A stretch of DNA of 64,000 nt from JAJKIV01 sp036741775 (GTDB lineage Bacteria > Gemmatimonadota > Gemmatimonadetes > Gemmatimonadales > Gemmatimonadaceae), in the NCBI GenBank assembly GCA_036741775.1, contig DAINRQ010000007.1, positions 1-64,000 of the forward strand. The letters are read 5' to 3'. The notes under the pieces are model-generated. The model saw nothing but the letters and a program-made list of their open reading frames with translations, searched no databases and had not been told where the DNA came from. Below, piece after piece: positions 43,779-52,228 of the stretch. Made by a program: the position numbers and the translations under genes. The number at the start of each line of letters is the position of its first letter. Positions within the stretch are counted from its first letter, which is position 1.

Positions 43779-44548
43779 AGTCCCGTTGGCGCCGGAATGA
43801 AGATCGACGGTAGCGCGAACGTCGCGGTGAGGTTTGCCGCCAATGCCTGCACGCCTAACGTCTCCGTAGCGTAATGACCCGCGTAGATCACCACGACACC
43901 GAGGTCGTCGGCGGTGACGGCGGTGTGGTGCGGGCCCTCCCCGACGATGAGCGTATCGAGCCCGAGCGCGTGTGCCTCCTGGAGCGTCTCGGGAGACGCG
44001 CCCGCGCCCGTACAGATGCCCCAACGCCTCGTTCGATGTCCTGTTGGCATGGGAGTGCCGTGCGCGGTCCCACCGTGGCGCCGTACAAAGGTGTCGATCC
44101 GACGCATCAGGTCCGCCGTCTCGATGTCGCACTCACCGCGCACGCCGATGTCGATCGTTTTGAAGCGAGCGAACCCGCCGCCGGGCTCCAGGCCCAGCTC
44201 CTTCGCCAGCAACACGTTGTTTCCTAACGCGGGGTGCGCGTCGAGCGGCAGGTGCGAGGCGTAGACCGCGATGTCATGCGCGATCAGGAGACGGAGTCGT
44301 TCGTATGCCGCACCGGTCAACCGCTGGACGCCGCCCCAGAACATCCCGTGATGGACAAGCAGCAGGTTCGCGTGCTCGCTAATCGCAGCTTCGATAACGC
44401 GGCGCGAGATGTCGACCGACGCTGCGACCCGATGAACGGGAGATCGGTTCGCCAACTGAATACCGTTCAGTGCGCCCGGGTAATCCGGGAAACCGTCGGT
44501 GCCGAGAAGTGCGTCGAGATGCGCGGCAAGCGTCGCCAGGTCGCTCAT
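43775..44548 (-). CDS. NIF3-family dinuclear metal centre protein (GTP cyclohydrolase I type 2 homologue)
   Basis: A 257-residue NIF3/YbgI-like protein. Conserved metal-ligand regions are LLLVHHGMFWGG, SHLPLDAHPALGNNVLLAKE and VGEGPHHTAV together with VVIYAGHYATETLGVQALA. It starts LATLAAHLDALLGTDGFPDY with the NGIQL motif usual for the family. The biochemical role is debated; some members have cyclohydrolase-like or nucleotide phosphatase activity. It overlaps both the BMP gene (ATGA) and the ATPase gene (GTGA), so it is an integral part of this operon. Confidence 0.92.
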   Translation of the reverse strand: MSDLATLAAHLDALLGTDGFPDYPGALNGIQLANRSPVHRVAASVDISRRVIEAAISEHANLLLVHHGMFWGGVQRLTGAAYERLRLLIAHDIAVYASHLPLDAHPALGNNVLLAKELGLEPGGGFARFKTIDIGVRGECDIETADLMRRIDTFVRRHGGTAHGTPMPTGHRTRRWGICTGAGASPETLQEAHALGLDTLIVGEGPHHTAVTADDLGVVVIYAGHYATETLGVQALAANLTATFALPSIFIPAPTGL

Positions 44549-45582
44549 GGGGCCACGAACGCGCCCGTCGAATCGACGAGCCGAATCGACCCGTCGTCCA
44601 ACCGGCGCTGGACGGAATCGATCGTGGCGCGCACGGGCGCGGGGACGCGAGACTCGAGGACCGGGTTCAAGACGAGCCTAACGACATCGTCCCGAACACC
44701 GAGTGACACCACACGCGGCTGGAACTGCCCGCTCCGGACCTCCCGGGCGACGAGAAGAAACGCGTGCCGGAGGTCGATAACCACACTACCAAGCGTCACC
44801 TCGGGGGCGATGGCGTTCTGATCCGCGTTCGCCCCGATCACGTACGCGGAGCCGGCCTCCTTGGCTGCCTGAAACACACCGAGTCCCGCGGCGTCCGCGT
44901 TCTGGAAGATGACATCCGTACGCCGTCCGATCTGGGCCAACGCCTGCTCTTTTCCCGCGCTCAGGTCATCCCAGTTGCCGACGTACGACACGACAACGTT
45001 GATGCGCGGGTTCACCGATCGCGCGCCCGCCGTATACGCCTCGAAGCTCCGCTTCACCGGCGGGAGCTCGGTGCCGCCGATCGCGCCGATGTTGGCGGTC
45101 TTCGTCATTCCGGCCGCCAGAATACCGGCGAGGTAGGACGCCTCCTCGAATGCGAACTGGATGCCTGCCACGTTCGCGCCCACGGTGTTGCCCGACGTGG
45201 TCACGTAGATCGTCTTCGGGAACTCGGGACCAACCCGCACCGCGGCGTCCTGAAACTCGAACCCGTGGCCGATGACGAGGTCGTACCCCTGTGCGCCGTA
45301 TTGACGAAAGTTCTCCTCGAACTCGGCGGGTGTCTTCGTTTGCACGTGGCTCACCTGCGCGCCGAGCGAATCGCGGATGGCCATGAGGCCATCGTACGCC
45401 CCGCCGTTCCACGAGCGGTCCGAGATCGGTCCCGGCGTCAAGAGTGCCACGCGAAACCGGCCGGCGGCGCTCGCCGAATCCGTGCCGCCGTTGTCCGATC
45501 CAGCACCACAGCCGATGGCACCACAAAGCGCGAGCAGGCAAAGCGACTGCGAGGCGCGTCGTCGCGTGGACTTCGAACTCAT
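44545..45582 (-). CDS. BMP-family substrate-binding lipoprotein
   Basis: A 345-residue periplasmic binding lipoprotein. The signal ends CLLALCGAIGCGAG with a lipobox Cys. The mature part has FRVALLTPGPISDRSWNGGA, LVIGHGFEFQDAAVRVGPEF and FAFEEASYLAGILAAGMTK, all typical of BMP/PnrA proteins that bind nucleosides. It is the first gene of the operon leading to the NIF3, ATPase, MFS and permease genes. The start ATG is followed by a basic stretch. A hairpin terminator lies upstream, separating it from the bactofilin operon. Confidence 0.94.
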   Translation of the reverse strand: MSSKSTRRRASQSLCLLALCGAIGCGAGSDNGGTDSASAAGRFRVALLTPGPISDRSWNGGAYDGLMAIRDSLGAQVSHVQTKTPAEFEENFRQYGAQGYDLVIGHGFEFQDAAVRVGPEFPKTIYVTTSGNTVGANVAGIQFAFEEASYLAGILAAGMTKTANIGAIGGTELPPVKRSFEAYTAGARSVNPRINVVVSYVGNWDDLSAGKEQALAQIGRRTDVIFQNADAAGLGVFQAAKEAGSAYVIGANADQNAIAPEVTLGSVVIDLRHAFLLVAREVRSGQFQPRVVSLGVRDDVVRLVLNPVLESRVPAPVRATIDSVQRRLDDGSIRLVDSTGAFVAP

Positions 45583-45632
45583 ATGTCGTGGCGGTCAGTT
45601 CACGGGTCGATTGCCCTAACTAACCGCACCGA

Positions 45633-45665
45633 CGAGTCTCGCGCCACCCCGCCGGCGCGAGACTC
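45633..45665. terminator. Hairpin terminator between bactofilin and BMP operons
   Basis: CGAGTCTCGCGCC (45633-45645) and GGCGCGAGACTCG (45653-45665) form a perfect 13-bp stem with a 7-base loop, 11 bp after the bactofilin stop. No T-run is evident. Confidence 0.75.
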
Positions 45666-45675
45666 GGCTAACGCG

Positions 45676-46149
45676 TCAGGGCAACGCGCGAAGAGCGGCC
45701 GATTCGCTACCGCTCTCGCGAGGCTCACGAACTCCGTCGCGGCCCAGTTGGCCAGCGCTCCGAACCGCGTCTTCGCCCATGCGGACCGCGCCGTTAATCA
45801 CGCCGCCTTCGAGAACGACGATGGATTTCGTGTGGATGTCGCCCTGGACGCTCGACGTCCCCTGAATCTCGACGCGCTCGTCCGCGACGATCGTGCCGAC
45901 GACGACGCCTCCAATCACTACCTCCTGTGCGCGGATATCACCGTGCACGGTCCCCTGACGGCCGAGCAACAGCTGGCGCGCTCCGCGGATGGCCCCTTCG
46001 ACCATCCCCTCGATTTTCACGACGCCCGTACTCTCGATGTCGCCAACGATCTTCATGCCCGCGGCGATCACGGACAAACCAGCTTCGGGAGGCGGCGAAT
46101 CAGTGCGCATCGGAACCTTCTCTGTTGTCGGCTTCGTGAAGATCGACAT
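45676..46149 (-). CDS. Bactofilin (polymer-forming cytoskeletal protein)
   Basis: A 157-residue bactofilin. The beta-helical core runs about residues 24-120 with repeating short strands (LSVIAAGMKIVGDIESTGVV, KIEGMVEGAIRGARQL, GTVHGDIRAQEVVIGG, GTSSVQGDIHTKSIVV). Flanking ends are flexible. Bactofilins polymerise without nucleotide and place cell-wall or chromosome-segregation factors. It is the last gene of the parA-parB-coiled-coil-bactofilin group, a context that in other bacteria links bactofilins to ParABS. Confidence 0.94.
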   Translation of the reverse strand: MSIFTKPTTEKVPMRTDSPPPEAGLSVIAAGMKIVGDIESTGVVKIEGMVEGAIRGARQLLLGRQGTVHGDIRAQEVVIGGVVVGTIVADERVEIQGTSSVQGDIHTKSIVVLEGGVINGAVRMGEDAVRSAGQLGRDGVREPRESGSESAALRALP

Positions 46150-46218
46150 TGCGTGTACCTACAGCGGGTGACGGGCGGGCAGGAAGTCGCCGGCAGGGCG
46201 ACAGGACGCGACGAGACG

Positions 46219-46749
46219 CTAGCGCGCCGTCGCGGCGGTCGTATCACGGGCGGGAGTGGTGTCCGCGGGCGGGGTAGACGTCGCCGGGGACGCAGGCTGG
46301 TTCACGTTAGGCACCGGCGGCACCGTCTGCGGGGCCGCCGGAGCGGATCGTGTCGGAGTTGGCTCGGTGGTTCCGCGCGGGGTCGCGGTCCCTGCGGCGA
46401 GCATCTGTCGCACCTGCTCGTAGCGCCCATGCATTCGCGAGAGCGCGACCTGCAGCGAGTCGATGCGCCGGTTATCTCGTTCGAGCTCCGCGATGCGGTC
46501 GGACAGGACCGGCACACGAATACTCTGCGCGGCGAACAGGAGCCACGTGCCGAAAAACACAGTCGCGATGATGAGTCCCACACGCGAGCCTAACACTCGG
46601 AGAAGCGCGACCTGGCGCTCAGTGAGAACGATCGTTCGGTTGGCGAGCCCCGTCTCGCGCTGGACTTGGATGATCATGGAGCCCGCGTGCGGCGTGTAGA
46701 TGTTGCCGTAGCCGTGTCGTAGGCGGTTCATGAATCCTTGTCGCATCAC
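46219..46749 (-). CDS. Single-pass membrane protein with periplasmic coiled coil
   Basis: A 176-residue protein. A conserved-looking cytoplasmic part (IIQVQRETGLANRTIVLTER) is followed by one membrane helix (VGLIIATVFFGTWLLFAAQS), a coiled coil (SDRIAELERDNRRIDSLQVA and onwards to about residue 115) and a Pro/Thr/Ala-rich tail. The head, helix and coiled coil look like the N-terminal half of the M23 peptidases often coded beside bactofilins, but no peptidase domain is present. Its ATG overlaps the parB stop (ATGA), and the bactofilin gene follows 69 bp later. Confidence 0.75.
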   Translation of the reverse strand: MMRQGFMNRLRHGYGNIYTPHAGSMIIQVQRETGLANRTIVLTERQVALLRVLGSRVGLIIATVFFGTWLLFAAQSIRVPVLSDRIAELERDNRRIDSLQVALSRMHGRYEQVRQMLAAGTATPRGTTEPTPTRSAPAAPQTVPPVPNVNQPASPATSTPPADTTPARDTTAATAR

Positions 46750-47654
46750 AAGTCCTCGTTATGTCCCGTTATCAGCTCGATGAGGCGATTCAAGTCGTCG
46801 GCGGAGTAAAACGCGATCCGGAGCGCGCCGCGATCCTTCTCGTCGATATCGAGGGTCACGTCGGTCTGAAGGCGCCGCCGCAGGCGGTCAGTCAGCCGGC
46901 GCACCTCGGCCGCCCGTGCCGCAGACGGTTTCTCTGGCGAAGCGACATTGGGTTGACGCGCCGGGGTGGTCGCCTGTTTCACTAGACGCTCGACCTCGCG
47001 CACGGAAAGGTTCTTCGCGACGGTTTCACGCGCGACATCGACCATGACACGTTCGTTCGGGAGCGCCAGAAGCGCCCTCGCGTGTCCCACCGTGAGCTGT
47101 CCGTCCTGGAGCATGCGACGGACAGATGCAGGTAAGTTCAAGAGCCGCAACGAGTTAGCTATGGTCGACCGGTCTTTGCCGACGACATTCGCGGCGTCTT
47201 GCTGCGTCAACCCAAATTCGGCGATCAGCCGACTGTACCCTTCCGCCTCCTCGATAGGATTGAGGTCCGCGCGCTGCAGGTTCTCAACGAGCGCGAGCGT
47301 GAGAAGCGCCCGGTCGTCGAAGTCTTTGATAATCGCAGGTATCTCCGTCCAGCCGAGCCGTGTCGCGGCGCGAAGGCGTCGCTCGCCTGCAATGAGCTCG
47401 TAGTGATCCCCGACCGCGCGAACGCTGATGGGCTGCAGGAGCCCGTTCTCTCGGAGGCTTGCCTCGAGTTGTGCCAACTCCGCTTCGCGGAACTCGCGCC
47501 GTGGTTGGAACGGATTCGGTCGAATGCGTGCGATCGAGACGTTCTGGAGCGGAGAGTCTGGAGCGGTAGGCGGAACGACGGCGGCGCTGGAGGTCGGCGT
47601 CGCCCCGATCAGCGCTTCCAGTCCGCGGCCGAGGCGCCGTGGTTTGTCAGCCAT
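46746..47654 (-). CDS. parB: Chromosome partitioning protein ParB
   Basis: A 302-residue ParB, the CTP-dependent DNA clamp that loads at parS. The N-terminus is DKPRRLGRGLEALIG, the ParA-interacting peptide. The CTP-binding part has IRPNPFQPRREF and AGERRLRAATRLG. The HTH is GLTQQDAANVVGKDRSTIAN. The C-terminal dimer domain closes with FYSADDLNRLIELITG. Two parS sites occur upstream of parA. The gene lies 43 bp after parA and overlaps the membrane protein gene downstream. Confidence 0.97.
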   Translation of the reverse strand: MADKPRRLGRGLEALIGATPTSSAAVVPPTAPDSPLQNVSIARIRPNPFQPRREFREAELAQLEASLRENGLLQPISVRAVGDHYELIAGERRLRAATRLGWTEIPAIIKDFDDRALLTLALVENLQRADLNPIEEAEGYSRLIAEFGLTQQDAANVVGKDRSTIANSLRLLNLPASVRRMLQDGQLTVGHARALLALPNERVMVDVARETVAKNLSVREVERLVKQATTPARQPNVASPEKPSAARAAEVRRLTDRLRRRLQTDVTLDIDEKDRGALRIAFYSADDLNRLIELITGHNEDL

Positions 47655-47697
47655 GAGGTCGTGGAGTGGACAGTCCCGCTGACGCGGGACCTGTGAA

Positions 47698-48501
<804 letters not shown>

Positions 48502-48579
48502 TGCTCATTGTCGGTGCGGGTGCCGAGGGGCTCGCGGGCGCGAAATATAGGGACAGCCGACCCAACGCGGCAGCAGAGA

Positions 48580-48595
48580 TGTTTCACGTGAAACG
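48580..48595. promoter_or_regulatory. parS centromere site 1
   Basis: TGTTTCACGTGAAACG matches the parS consensus at 15 of 16 positions. It lies about 80 bp upstream of parA. Confidence 0.9.
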
Positions 48596-48968
48596 TTAGA
48601 GCCGCTTTCGGTTGGGAGTCGGCTCGGACGTTGCTTTTCCGGGGGATTAGGCCGCTGCAACGCGCGCCTTGGGATGACGGAGTTGAAACGCGTGGCGCTG
48701 GCGCCTAGGGGTCAGGTCGCCGAGTCGGTCGCGCGTAAGGTTGTCTGCCTCGTGCCGGGCGCGTGCCAGGCGCCTCGAGCCAATACACCCGTCGGCTTAC
48801 ACCGAGACGTTAGCCCAGTCCGGCTCCGGATATCGCGAGCTCGTACCGGGGGACGAGAGCTTCCTTTGCGGGTACCGGGCAGGACGCTGCGATATCAACG
48901 GTCGGCCGAGCTCGGCAGGCCGGAGCCTCAGCCGTCCGGGAGCCGTCGGTCCGTAACGAACAGCACGG

Positions 48969-48984
48969 TGTTTCACGTGAAACA
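48969..48984. promoter_or_regulatory. parS centromere site 2 (perfect)
   Basis: TGTTTCACGTGAAACA is the exact 16-bp palindromic parS. Its right end is shared with the base of the adjacent terminator stem. Confidence 0.95.
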
Positions 48985-49017
48985 AGACCGCCGAGTCGTA
49001 AGACTCGGCGGTCTTGT
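48982..49017. terminator. Perfect 16-bp stem-loop after the SIMPL gene
   Basis: ACAAGACCGCCGAGTC and GACTCGGCGGTCTTGT pair fully around a GTAA loop. On the minus strand it follows the SIMPL gene by 50 bp and continues into TTGTTTCACG, a weak T-run that is part of parS. Confidence 0.8.
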
Positions 49018-49066
49018 ACGCGCTGACGGAGCTGACGAAACCGGACTTACGAGGTAAGCTCGTTGG

Positions 49067-49780
49067 TTACCGTGGCGTTGCCACAAACCGCCACCGCGCC
49101 GACACGAACACTGATATGGTCTGTTCTCCAGGCTCGATCGGAGTAGTTGCGTCCGCCATCGACGCTCGCATCGCTACTTCTTCGCCGTAGAACGGGCGAA
49201 CAGGTCCAGAGGTATTCACCTCGACCAACTCCCCCAGAGAACCGCCAGCGGCGCGCGCGATAGCCTCGGCGTCCGCACGAGCCTTCGCCACCGCATCAGC
49301 GAGCGCCAACCGACGAGCTTCGTCTCCCCGTGAACTGTAGAACCGGAGCGAACTGACCACATTCGCCCCCGCCCCCAACGCCGCATCGATCAACGTGCCA
49401 ACCTGATCGATTCTTCGCACCTCGGCCTGAACCATGTTCCGCGCGACATATCCGATCACCCGTGCTTCCTTACCATCATGCCGCATCTCGGGCGTAACCG
49501 AATACCCGGTTGTCGACAGTTGGCCTTCGGCGAGCCCGGATTTCCGCAGCGTATCCAGCACCGCACGCTGTCGCTGCGCGTTGTCTGCCCCGGCACGCGC
49601 GGCGGTCGAGGCGCGGGTCTCCACCGCGAACAAAATCGTCGCCCGATCCGGCTGAACACGAGCCTCGCCGTTCGCGCTCGTCGAGATCTGTGGAACCAGC
49701 GACTGCGACTGCGTTGTAGGCGGCTGCGCCGCCAGCGCCTGGGCGGCCGTAAGAGCGCCCACCGCTAATCCCCACTTCAT
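49067..49780 (-). CDS. SIMPL-domain (DUF541) periplasmic protein
   Basis: A 237-residue exported protein. The signal peptide is MKWGLAVGALTAAQALAAQ. The SIMPL domain shows ISTSANGEARVQPDRATILF, GLAEGQLSTTGYSVTPE and the segment DAVAKARADAEAIARAAGG, followed by EQTISVFVSARW. DUF541 proteins occur in the periplasm or outer membrane; function is not settled. AAGGAG lies nine bases upstream of the ATG. A 270-bp spacer with an AT-rich part (49835-49870) that could hold its promoter lies upstream, and a terminator follows. Confidence 0.9.
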   Translation of the reverse strand: MKWGLAVGALTAAQALAAQPPTTQSQSLVPQISTSANGEARVQPDRATILFAVETRASTAARAGADNAQRQRAVLDTLRKSGLAEGQLSTTGYSVTPEMRHDGKEARVIGYVARNMVQAEVRRIDQVGTLIDAALGAGANVVSSLRFYSSRGDEARRLALADAVAKARADAEAIARAAGGSLGELVEVNTSGPVRPFYGEEVAMRASMADATTPIEPGEQTISVFVSARWRFVATPR

Positions 49781-49980
49781 GTCGAATTCTCCTTGTGCAC
49801 GTCCGTGCCGACAAGCTACATCGCGCCGACACGCAGATAATAAGTATGACTATGATACTAAATAGAATTGACTCGGCCCAGCGCCGACGTGCTTCTCGCC
49901 CCCAACACTGGAGACGTATCGGGCGCTGCACCTTGCACACCAGAATCCGTGCCTCCAACCGAGCCCCGCGACGAGTAGCG

Positions 49981-50007
49981 GACACGCGGCCGCGGCGGCC
50001 GCGTGTC
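49981..50007. terminator. Palindromic hairpin downstream of the glycosyltransferase-like gene
   Basis: GACACGCGGCC (49981-49991) and GGCCGCGTGTC (49997-50007) form an 11-bp stem. It lies about 45 bp after the stop of the gene at 50051-52090; no T-run, so the assignment is tentative. Confidence 0.5.
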
Positions 50008-50050
50008 GACCGTCGCCCTGTGCCGCGCCTGCTATCCGCCTAACGCGAGG

Positions 50051-52090
50051 TCATTCGGCCCGCATCCACACCGCCAGGACGGAATCGCGACGCAACGGAA
50101 TGAACCGCACGGGCGCGCCGAGGTCATTGGTGAGGGGCCGCATCAGATAGGCTGGGCGTTCAGGATGCTGCTGCAGAAGCGTGATATTCCGCTCGTGCAT
50201 GTCGCGCGCGTACACGTTGCGCCCCCAGTCGGCGGCGAGCAGGGGCGCGAGAATGGTGAAGCCGCCCCGATCGTCTTCGATGCGCTGCACGCAGAGTGGG
50301 GAATACGCGGTCCCGGGTAGGTAGCGCTCCGTCAGATCGGGCGAGAACGGTGACTTCACGACCCGCGCCGAGTCGGCGAGCGCTGGCGCGAGCGCCCGAA
50401 GCGCGGCCGAGTCACGGATGCCGGCGCGCTCGAGCGCGCCGATGCGTTGCTCGAGCACACACGCATCTACCTTTCCGTAAAGTAGCTCCGCCTCGCTTCG
50501 CGGGACGCCAAGCGCCCAGAGCCGCGCCATGATCTGCGTGCCCCAGCTCTCGCGGACGAAGATGATGGCGTTGTCGATGCCCGCCTCGCGCGCCGACGCG
50601 ACGTGATCGAGCCGCATCGGCACGAACGCCTGGGCGTAGTCGCGCGCGCGCGCGGGGATCGAGACCGCGAGCGCCAGGACTGCCGCGGCGCCGTACGCGT
50701 ACCAGGTCGCGCGGTAGGGCAGGCCATCGCCCACGCGGTCGCGCACGAGTCCAGGCAGCCGCGCCGTCCACAGCGCGAGCATCGGCACCAGCGCGAACAC
50801 GAACCGGGGCCCGAAGATGAACCCGTCGTGCCAGTAGGCGAAGTAGAACCCGACGACGAGCAGGGCGCTGACCAGCAGGTAGCGATCGAACCGATCCAGT
50901 CGTCGCGTTAGGCCTAACGCGACGACACAGGGCGCGAGCGATGGCACCGAGCTCTCGAACAGGTACGTCTGTAGCCTGAGGAAATAGAGGTTCACGAGCT
51001 CGAGGCCGCGCGCCGGCGTATGGGCGAACCCCCACGGCGCGCGATGGAACCCCAGATCATGACTGCGGCCCCAGAGGACCTGATAGCCGAACAACAACGG
51101 ATCACCCGTCGTAGCGGCGTTCACCCACATCATCGCCGCGACCGGAATCGCGACGCCCACCCCAGCGGCAAGTACGTCACGCCATCGCGCGCGATCGCGG
51201 GCCGCGTTCATGAGGTACCACGCGCCAGCAGGCAAGGCGAACGCGAACGCATCGACCGGTCGGACAGTGGCCGCGCATCCGAGAGCAAGGCCATTGACGA
51301 CGGCTGCCCACGGGCGAGGGCCGTCCGCAGACATCACGCGGGCCATGGCAGCCATGCCAGTGACGAGCCACATCAGCGCCGGTACGTGGTTCATGTGCGA
51401 CCCGGCCATGAACAGCACGAACGGTGACAGCCCGAAAAGGACGACCGCACCGACCGCAACCCCGCGCCGCGGCTCGGCGACGCGCAGGTAAAACCAGAAC
51501 GCGGCTACGGCGACCGCACCACACAGCGGACCAACGAGCCACGGGACGCCGGCCCAAACGCCGACCATGAGCAGGGCCGGCCAACCCGGCGGAAACTGCC
51601 CATAGTACCGGCCGTCGACGTCGACGATGTTCAGCAGACTAAAGTGCTCCGGCACGGGCCCGACCGGTTCCCAGAGCCTTCCGTTCGCGTACATGCGGGC
51701 CTGAACCAGCTGCACCAACTCGTCGATCGTAATCGGCACGCGCGAAAAGACCGTTGCGGCGACGAAAGCGTAGACGGCACCGCAGACGAGCGCCAGCGAG
51801 ACCGCGAACGCCACAGGATGCTCGTGCGCGCGGGCGATGAATGAATCAGCTGCACCCGGGCGCCAGACCCCGTTCACTCGCCGGGATATGATCGCCGCAA
51901 CTACAGCGGCGCCCAGCACGATGGCGCTCCCGCTCAACCACTCGGCGGCAACGATGGAATACCACGGCGCCGCGTGGCCGGACGACACCCAGTTCGCAAG
52001 GGGCAGCAGCCCCAACACCGCGACCACGACCGCGGCGGCGAGGGCAACCGCTCGATTCGACGGCGGGGGAGACGAATTGGAGGCACTCAC
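50051..52090 (-). CDS. Polytopic membrane glycosyltransferase-like protein (GT-C / PMT-ArnT type)
   Basis: A 679-residue protein from GTG 52090 with roughly 11-13 membrane segments in the first 480 residues and a soluble C-terminal part of about 180 residues. A first-loop acidic motif is seen in PITIDELVQLVQARMYANGR, followed by GRYYGQFPPGWPALL and GSHMNHVPALMWLV, the arrangement of GT-C enzymes that use polyprenyl-phosphate sugars. The substrate is unknown. The frame is open to 52186, but the upstream 32 residues are Arg/Pro-rich. It lies between mnmG and the SIMPL gene on the same strand. Confidence 0.75.
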   Translation of the reverse strand: MSASNSSPPPSNRAVALAAAVVVAVLGLLPLANWVSSGHAAPWYSIVAAEWLSGSAIVLGAAVVAAIISRRVNGVWRPGAADSFIARAHEHPVAFAVSLALVCGAVYAFVAATVFSRVPITIDELVQLVQARMYANGRLWEPVGPVPEHFSLLNIVDVDGRYYGQFPPGWPALLMVGVWAGVPWLVGPLCGAVAVAAFWFYLRVAEPRRGVAVGAVVLFGLSPFVLFMAGSHMNHVPALMWLVTGMAAMARVMSADGPRPWAAVVNGLALGCAATVRPVDAFAFALPAGAWYLMNAARDRARWRDVLAAGVGVAIPVAAMMWVNAATTGDPLLFGYQVLWGRSHDLGFHRAPWGFAHTPARGLELVNLYFLRLQTYLFESSVPSLAPCVVALGLTRRLDRFDRYLLVSALLVVGFYFAYWHDGFIFGPRFVFALVPMLALWTARLPGLVRDRVGDGLPYRATWYAYGAAAVLALAVSIPARARDYAQAFVPMRLDHVASAREAGIDNAIIFVRESWGTQIMARLWALGVPRSEAELLYGKVDACVLEQRIGALERAGIRDSAALRALAPALADSARVVKSPFSPDLTERYLPGTAYSPLCVQRIEDDRGGFTILAPLLAADWGRNVYARDMHERNITLLQQHPERPAYLMRPLTNDLGAPVRFIPLRRDSVLAVWMRAE

Positions 52091-52228
52091 GCGTGAGAGC
52101 GGGGCCGAAGGAACCTGAGCTTCGGCCGCGCGGCCGAAGCGGCAGCCAAGGTCACGCGGTCGGCGACGAACCGGCCTCCGCACCACTGTGCACTACTACG
52201 GCGCGCACAGCGCCAAGGCCAGACAGGC

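Larger units (their letters stand above)
48502..49066. other. 565-bp non-coding stretch upstream of parA with two parS sites and a hairpin
   Basis: No convincing gene is visible here on either strand; the open frames have no ribosome site and no recognisable family. It contains parS sites at 48580-48595 and 48969-48984, a 16-bp perfect stem at 48982-49017, and otherwise nothing I recognise. In many bacteria rsmG lies at this place; it is not here. Confidence 0.7.

Noticed and set aside
48674..49057. Plus-strand frame of 127 codons between parA and the SIMPL gene
   Set aside because: It runs through a parS site and a terminator stem, is Arg-rich and has no recognisable family or ribosome site.
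48502..49066. Degenerate rsmG or a structured RNA such as tmRNA
   Set aside because: No methyltransferase motif in any frame and no conserved tmRNA ends; only parS and hairpin elements are supported.
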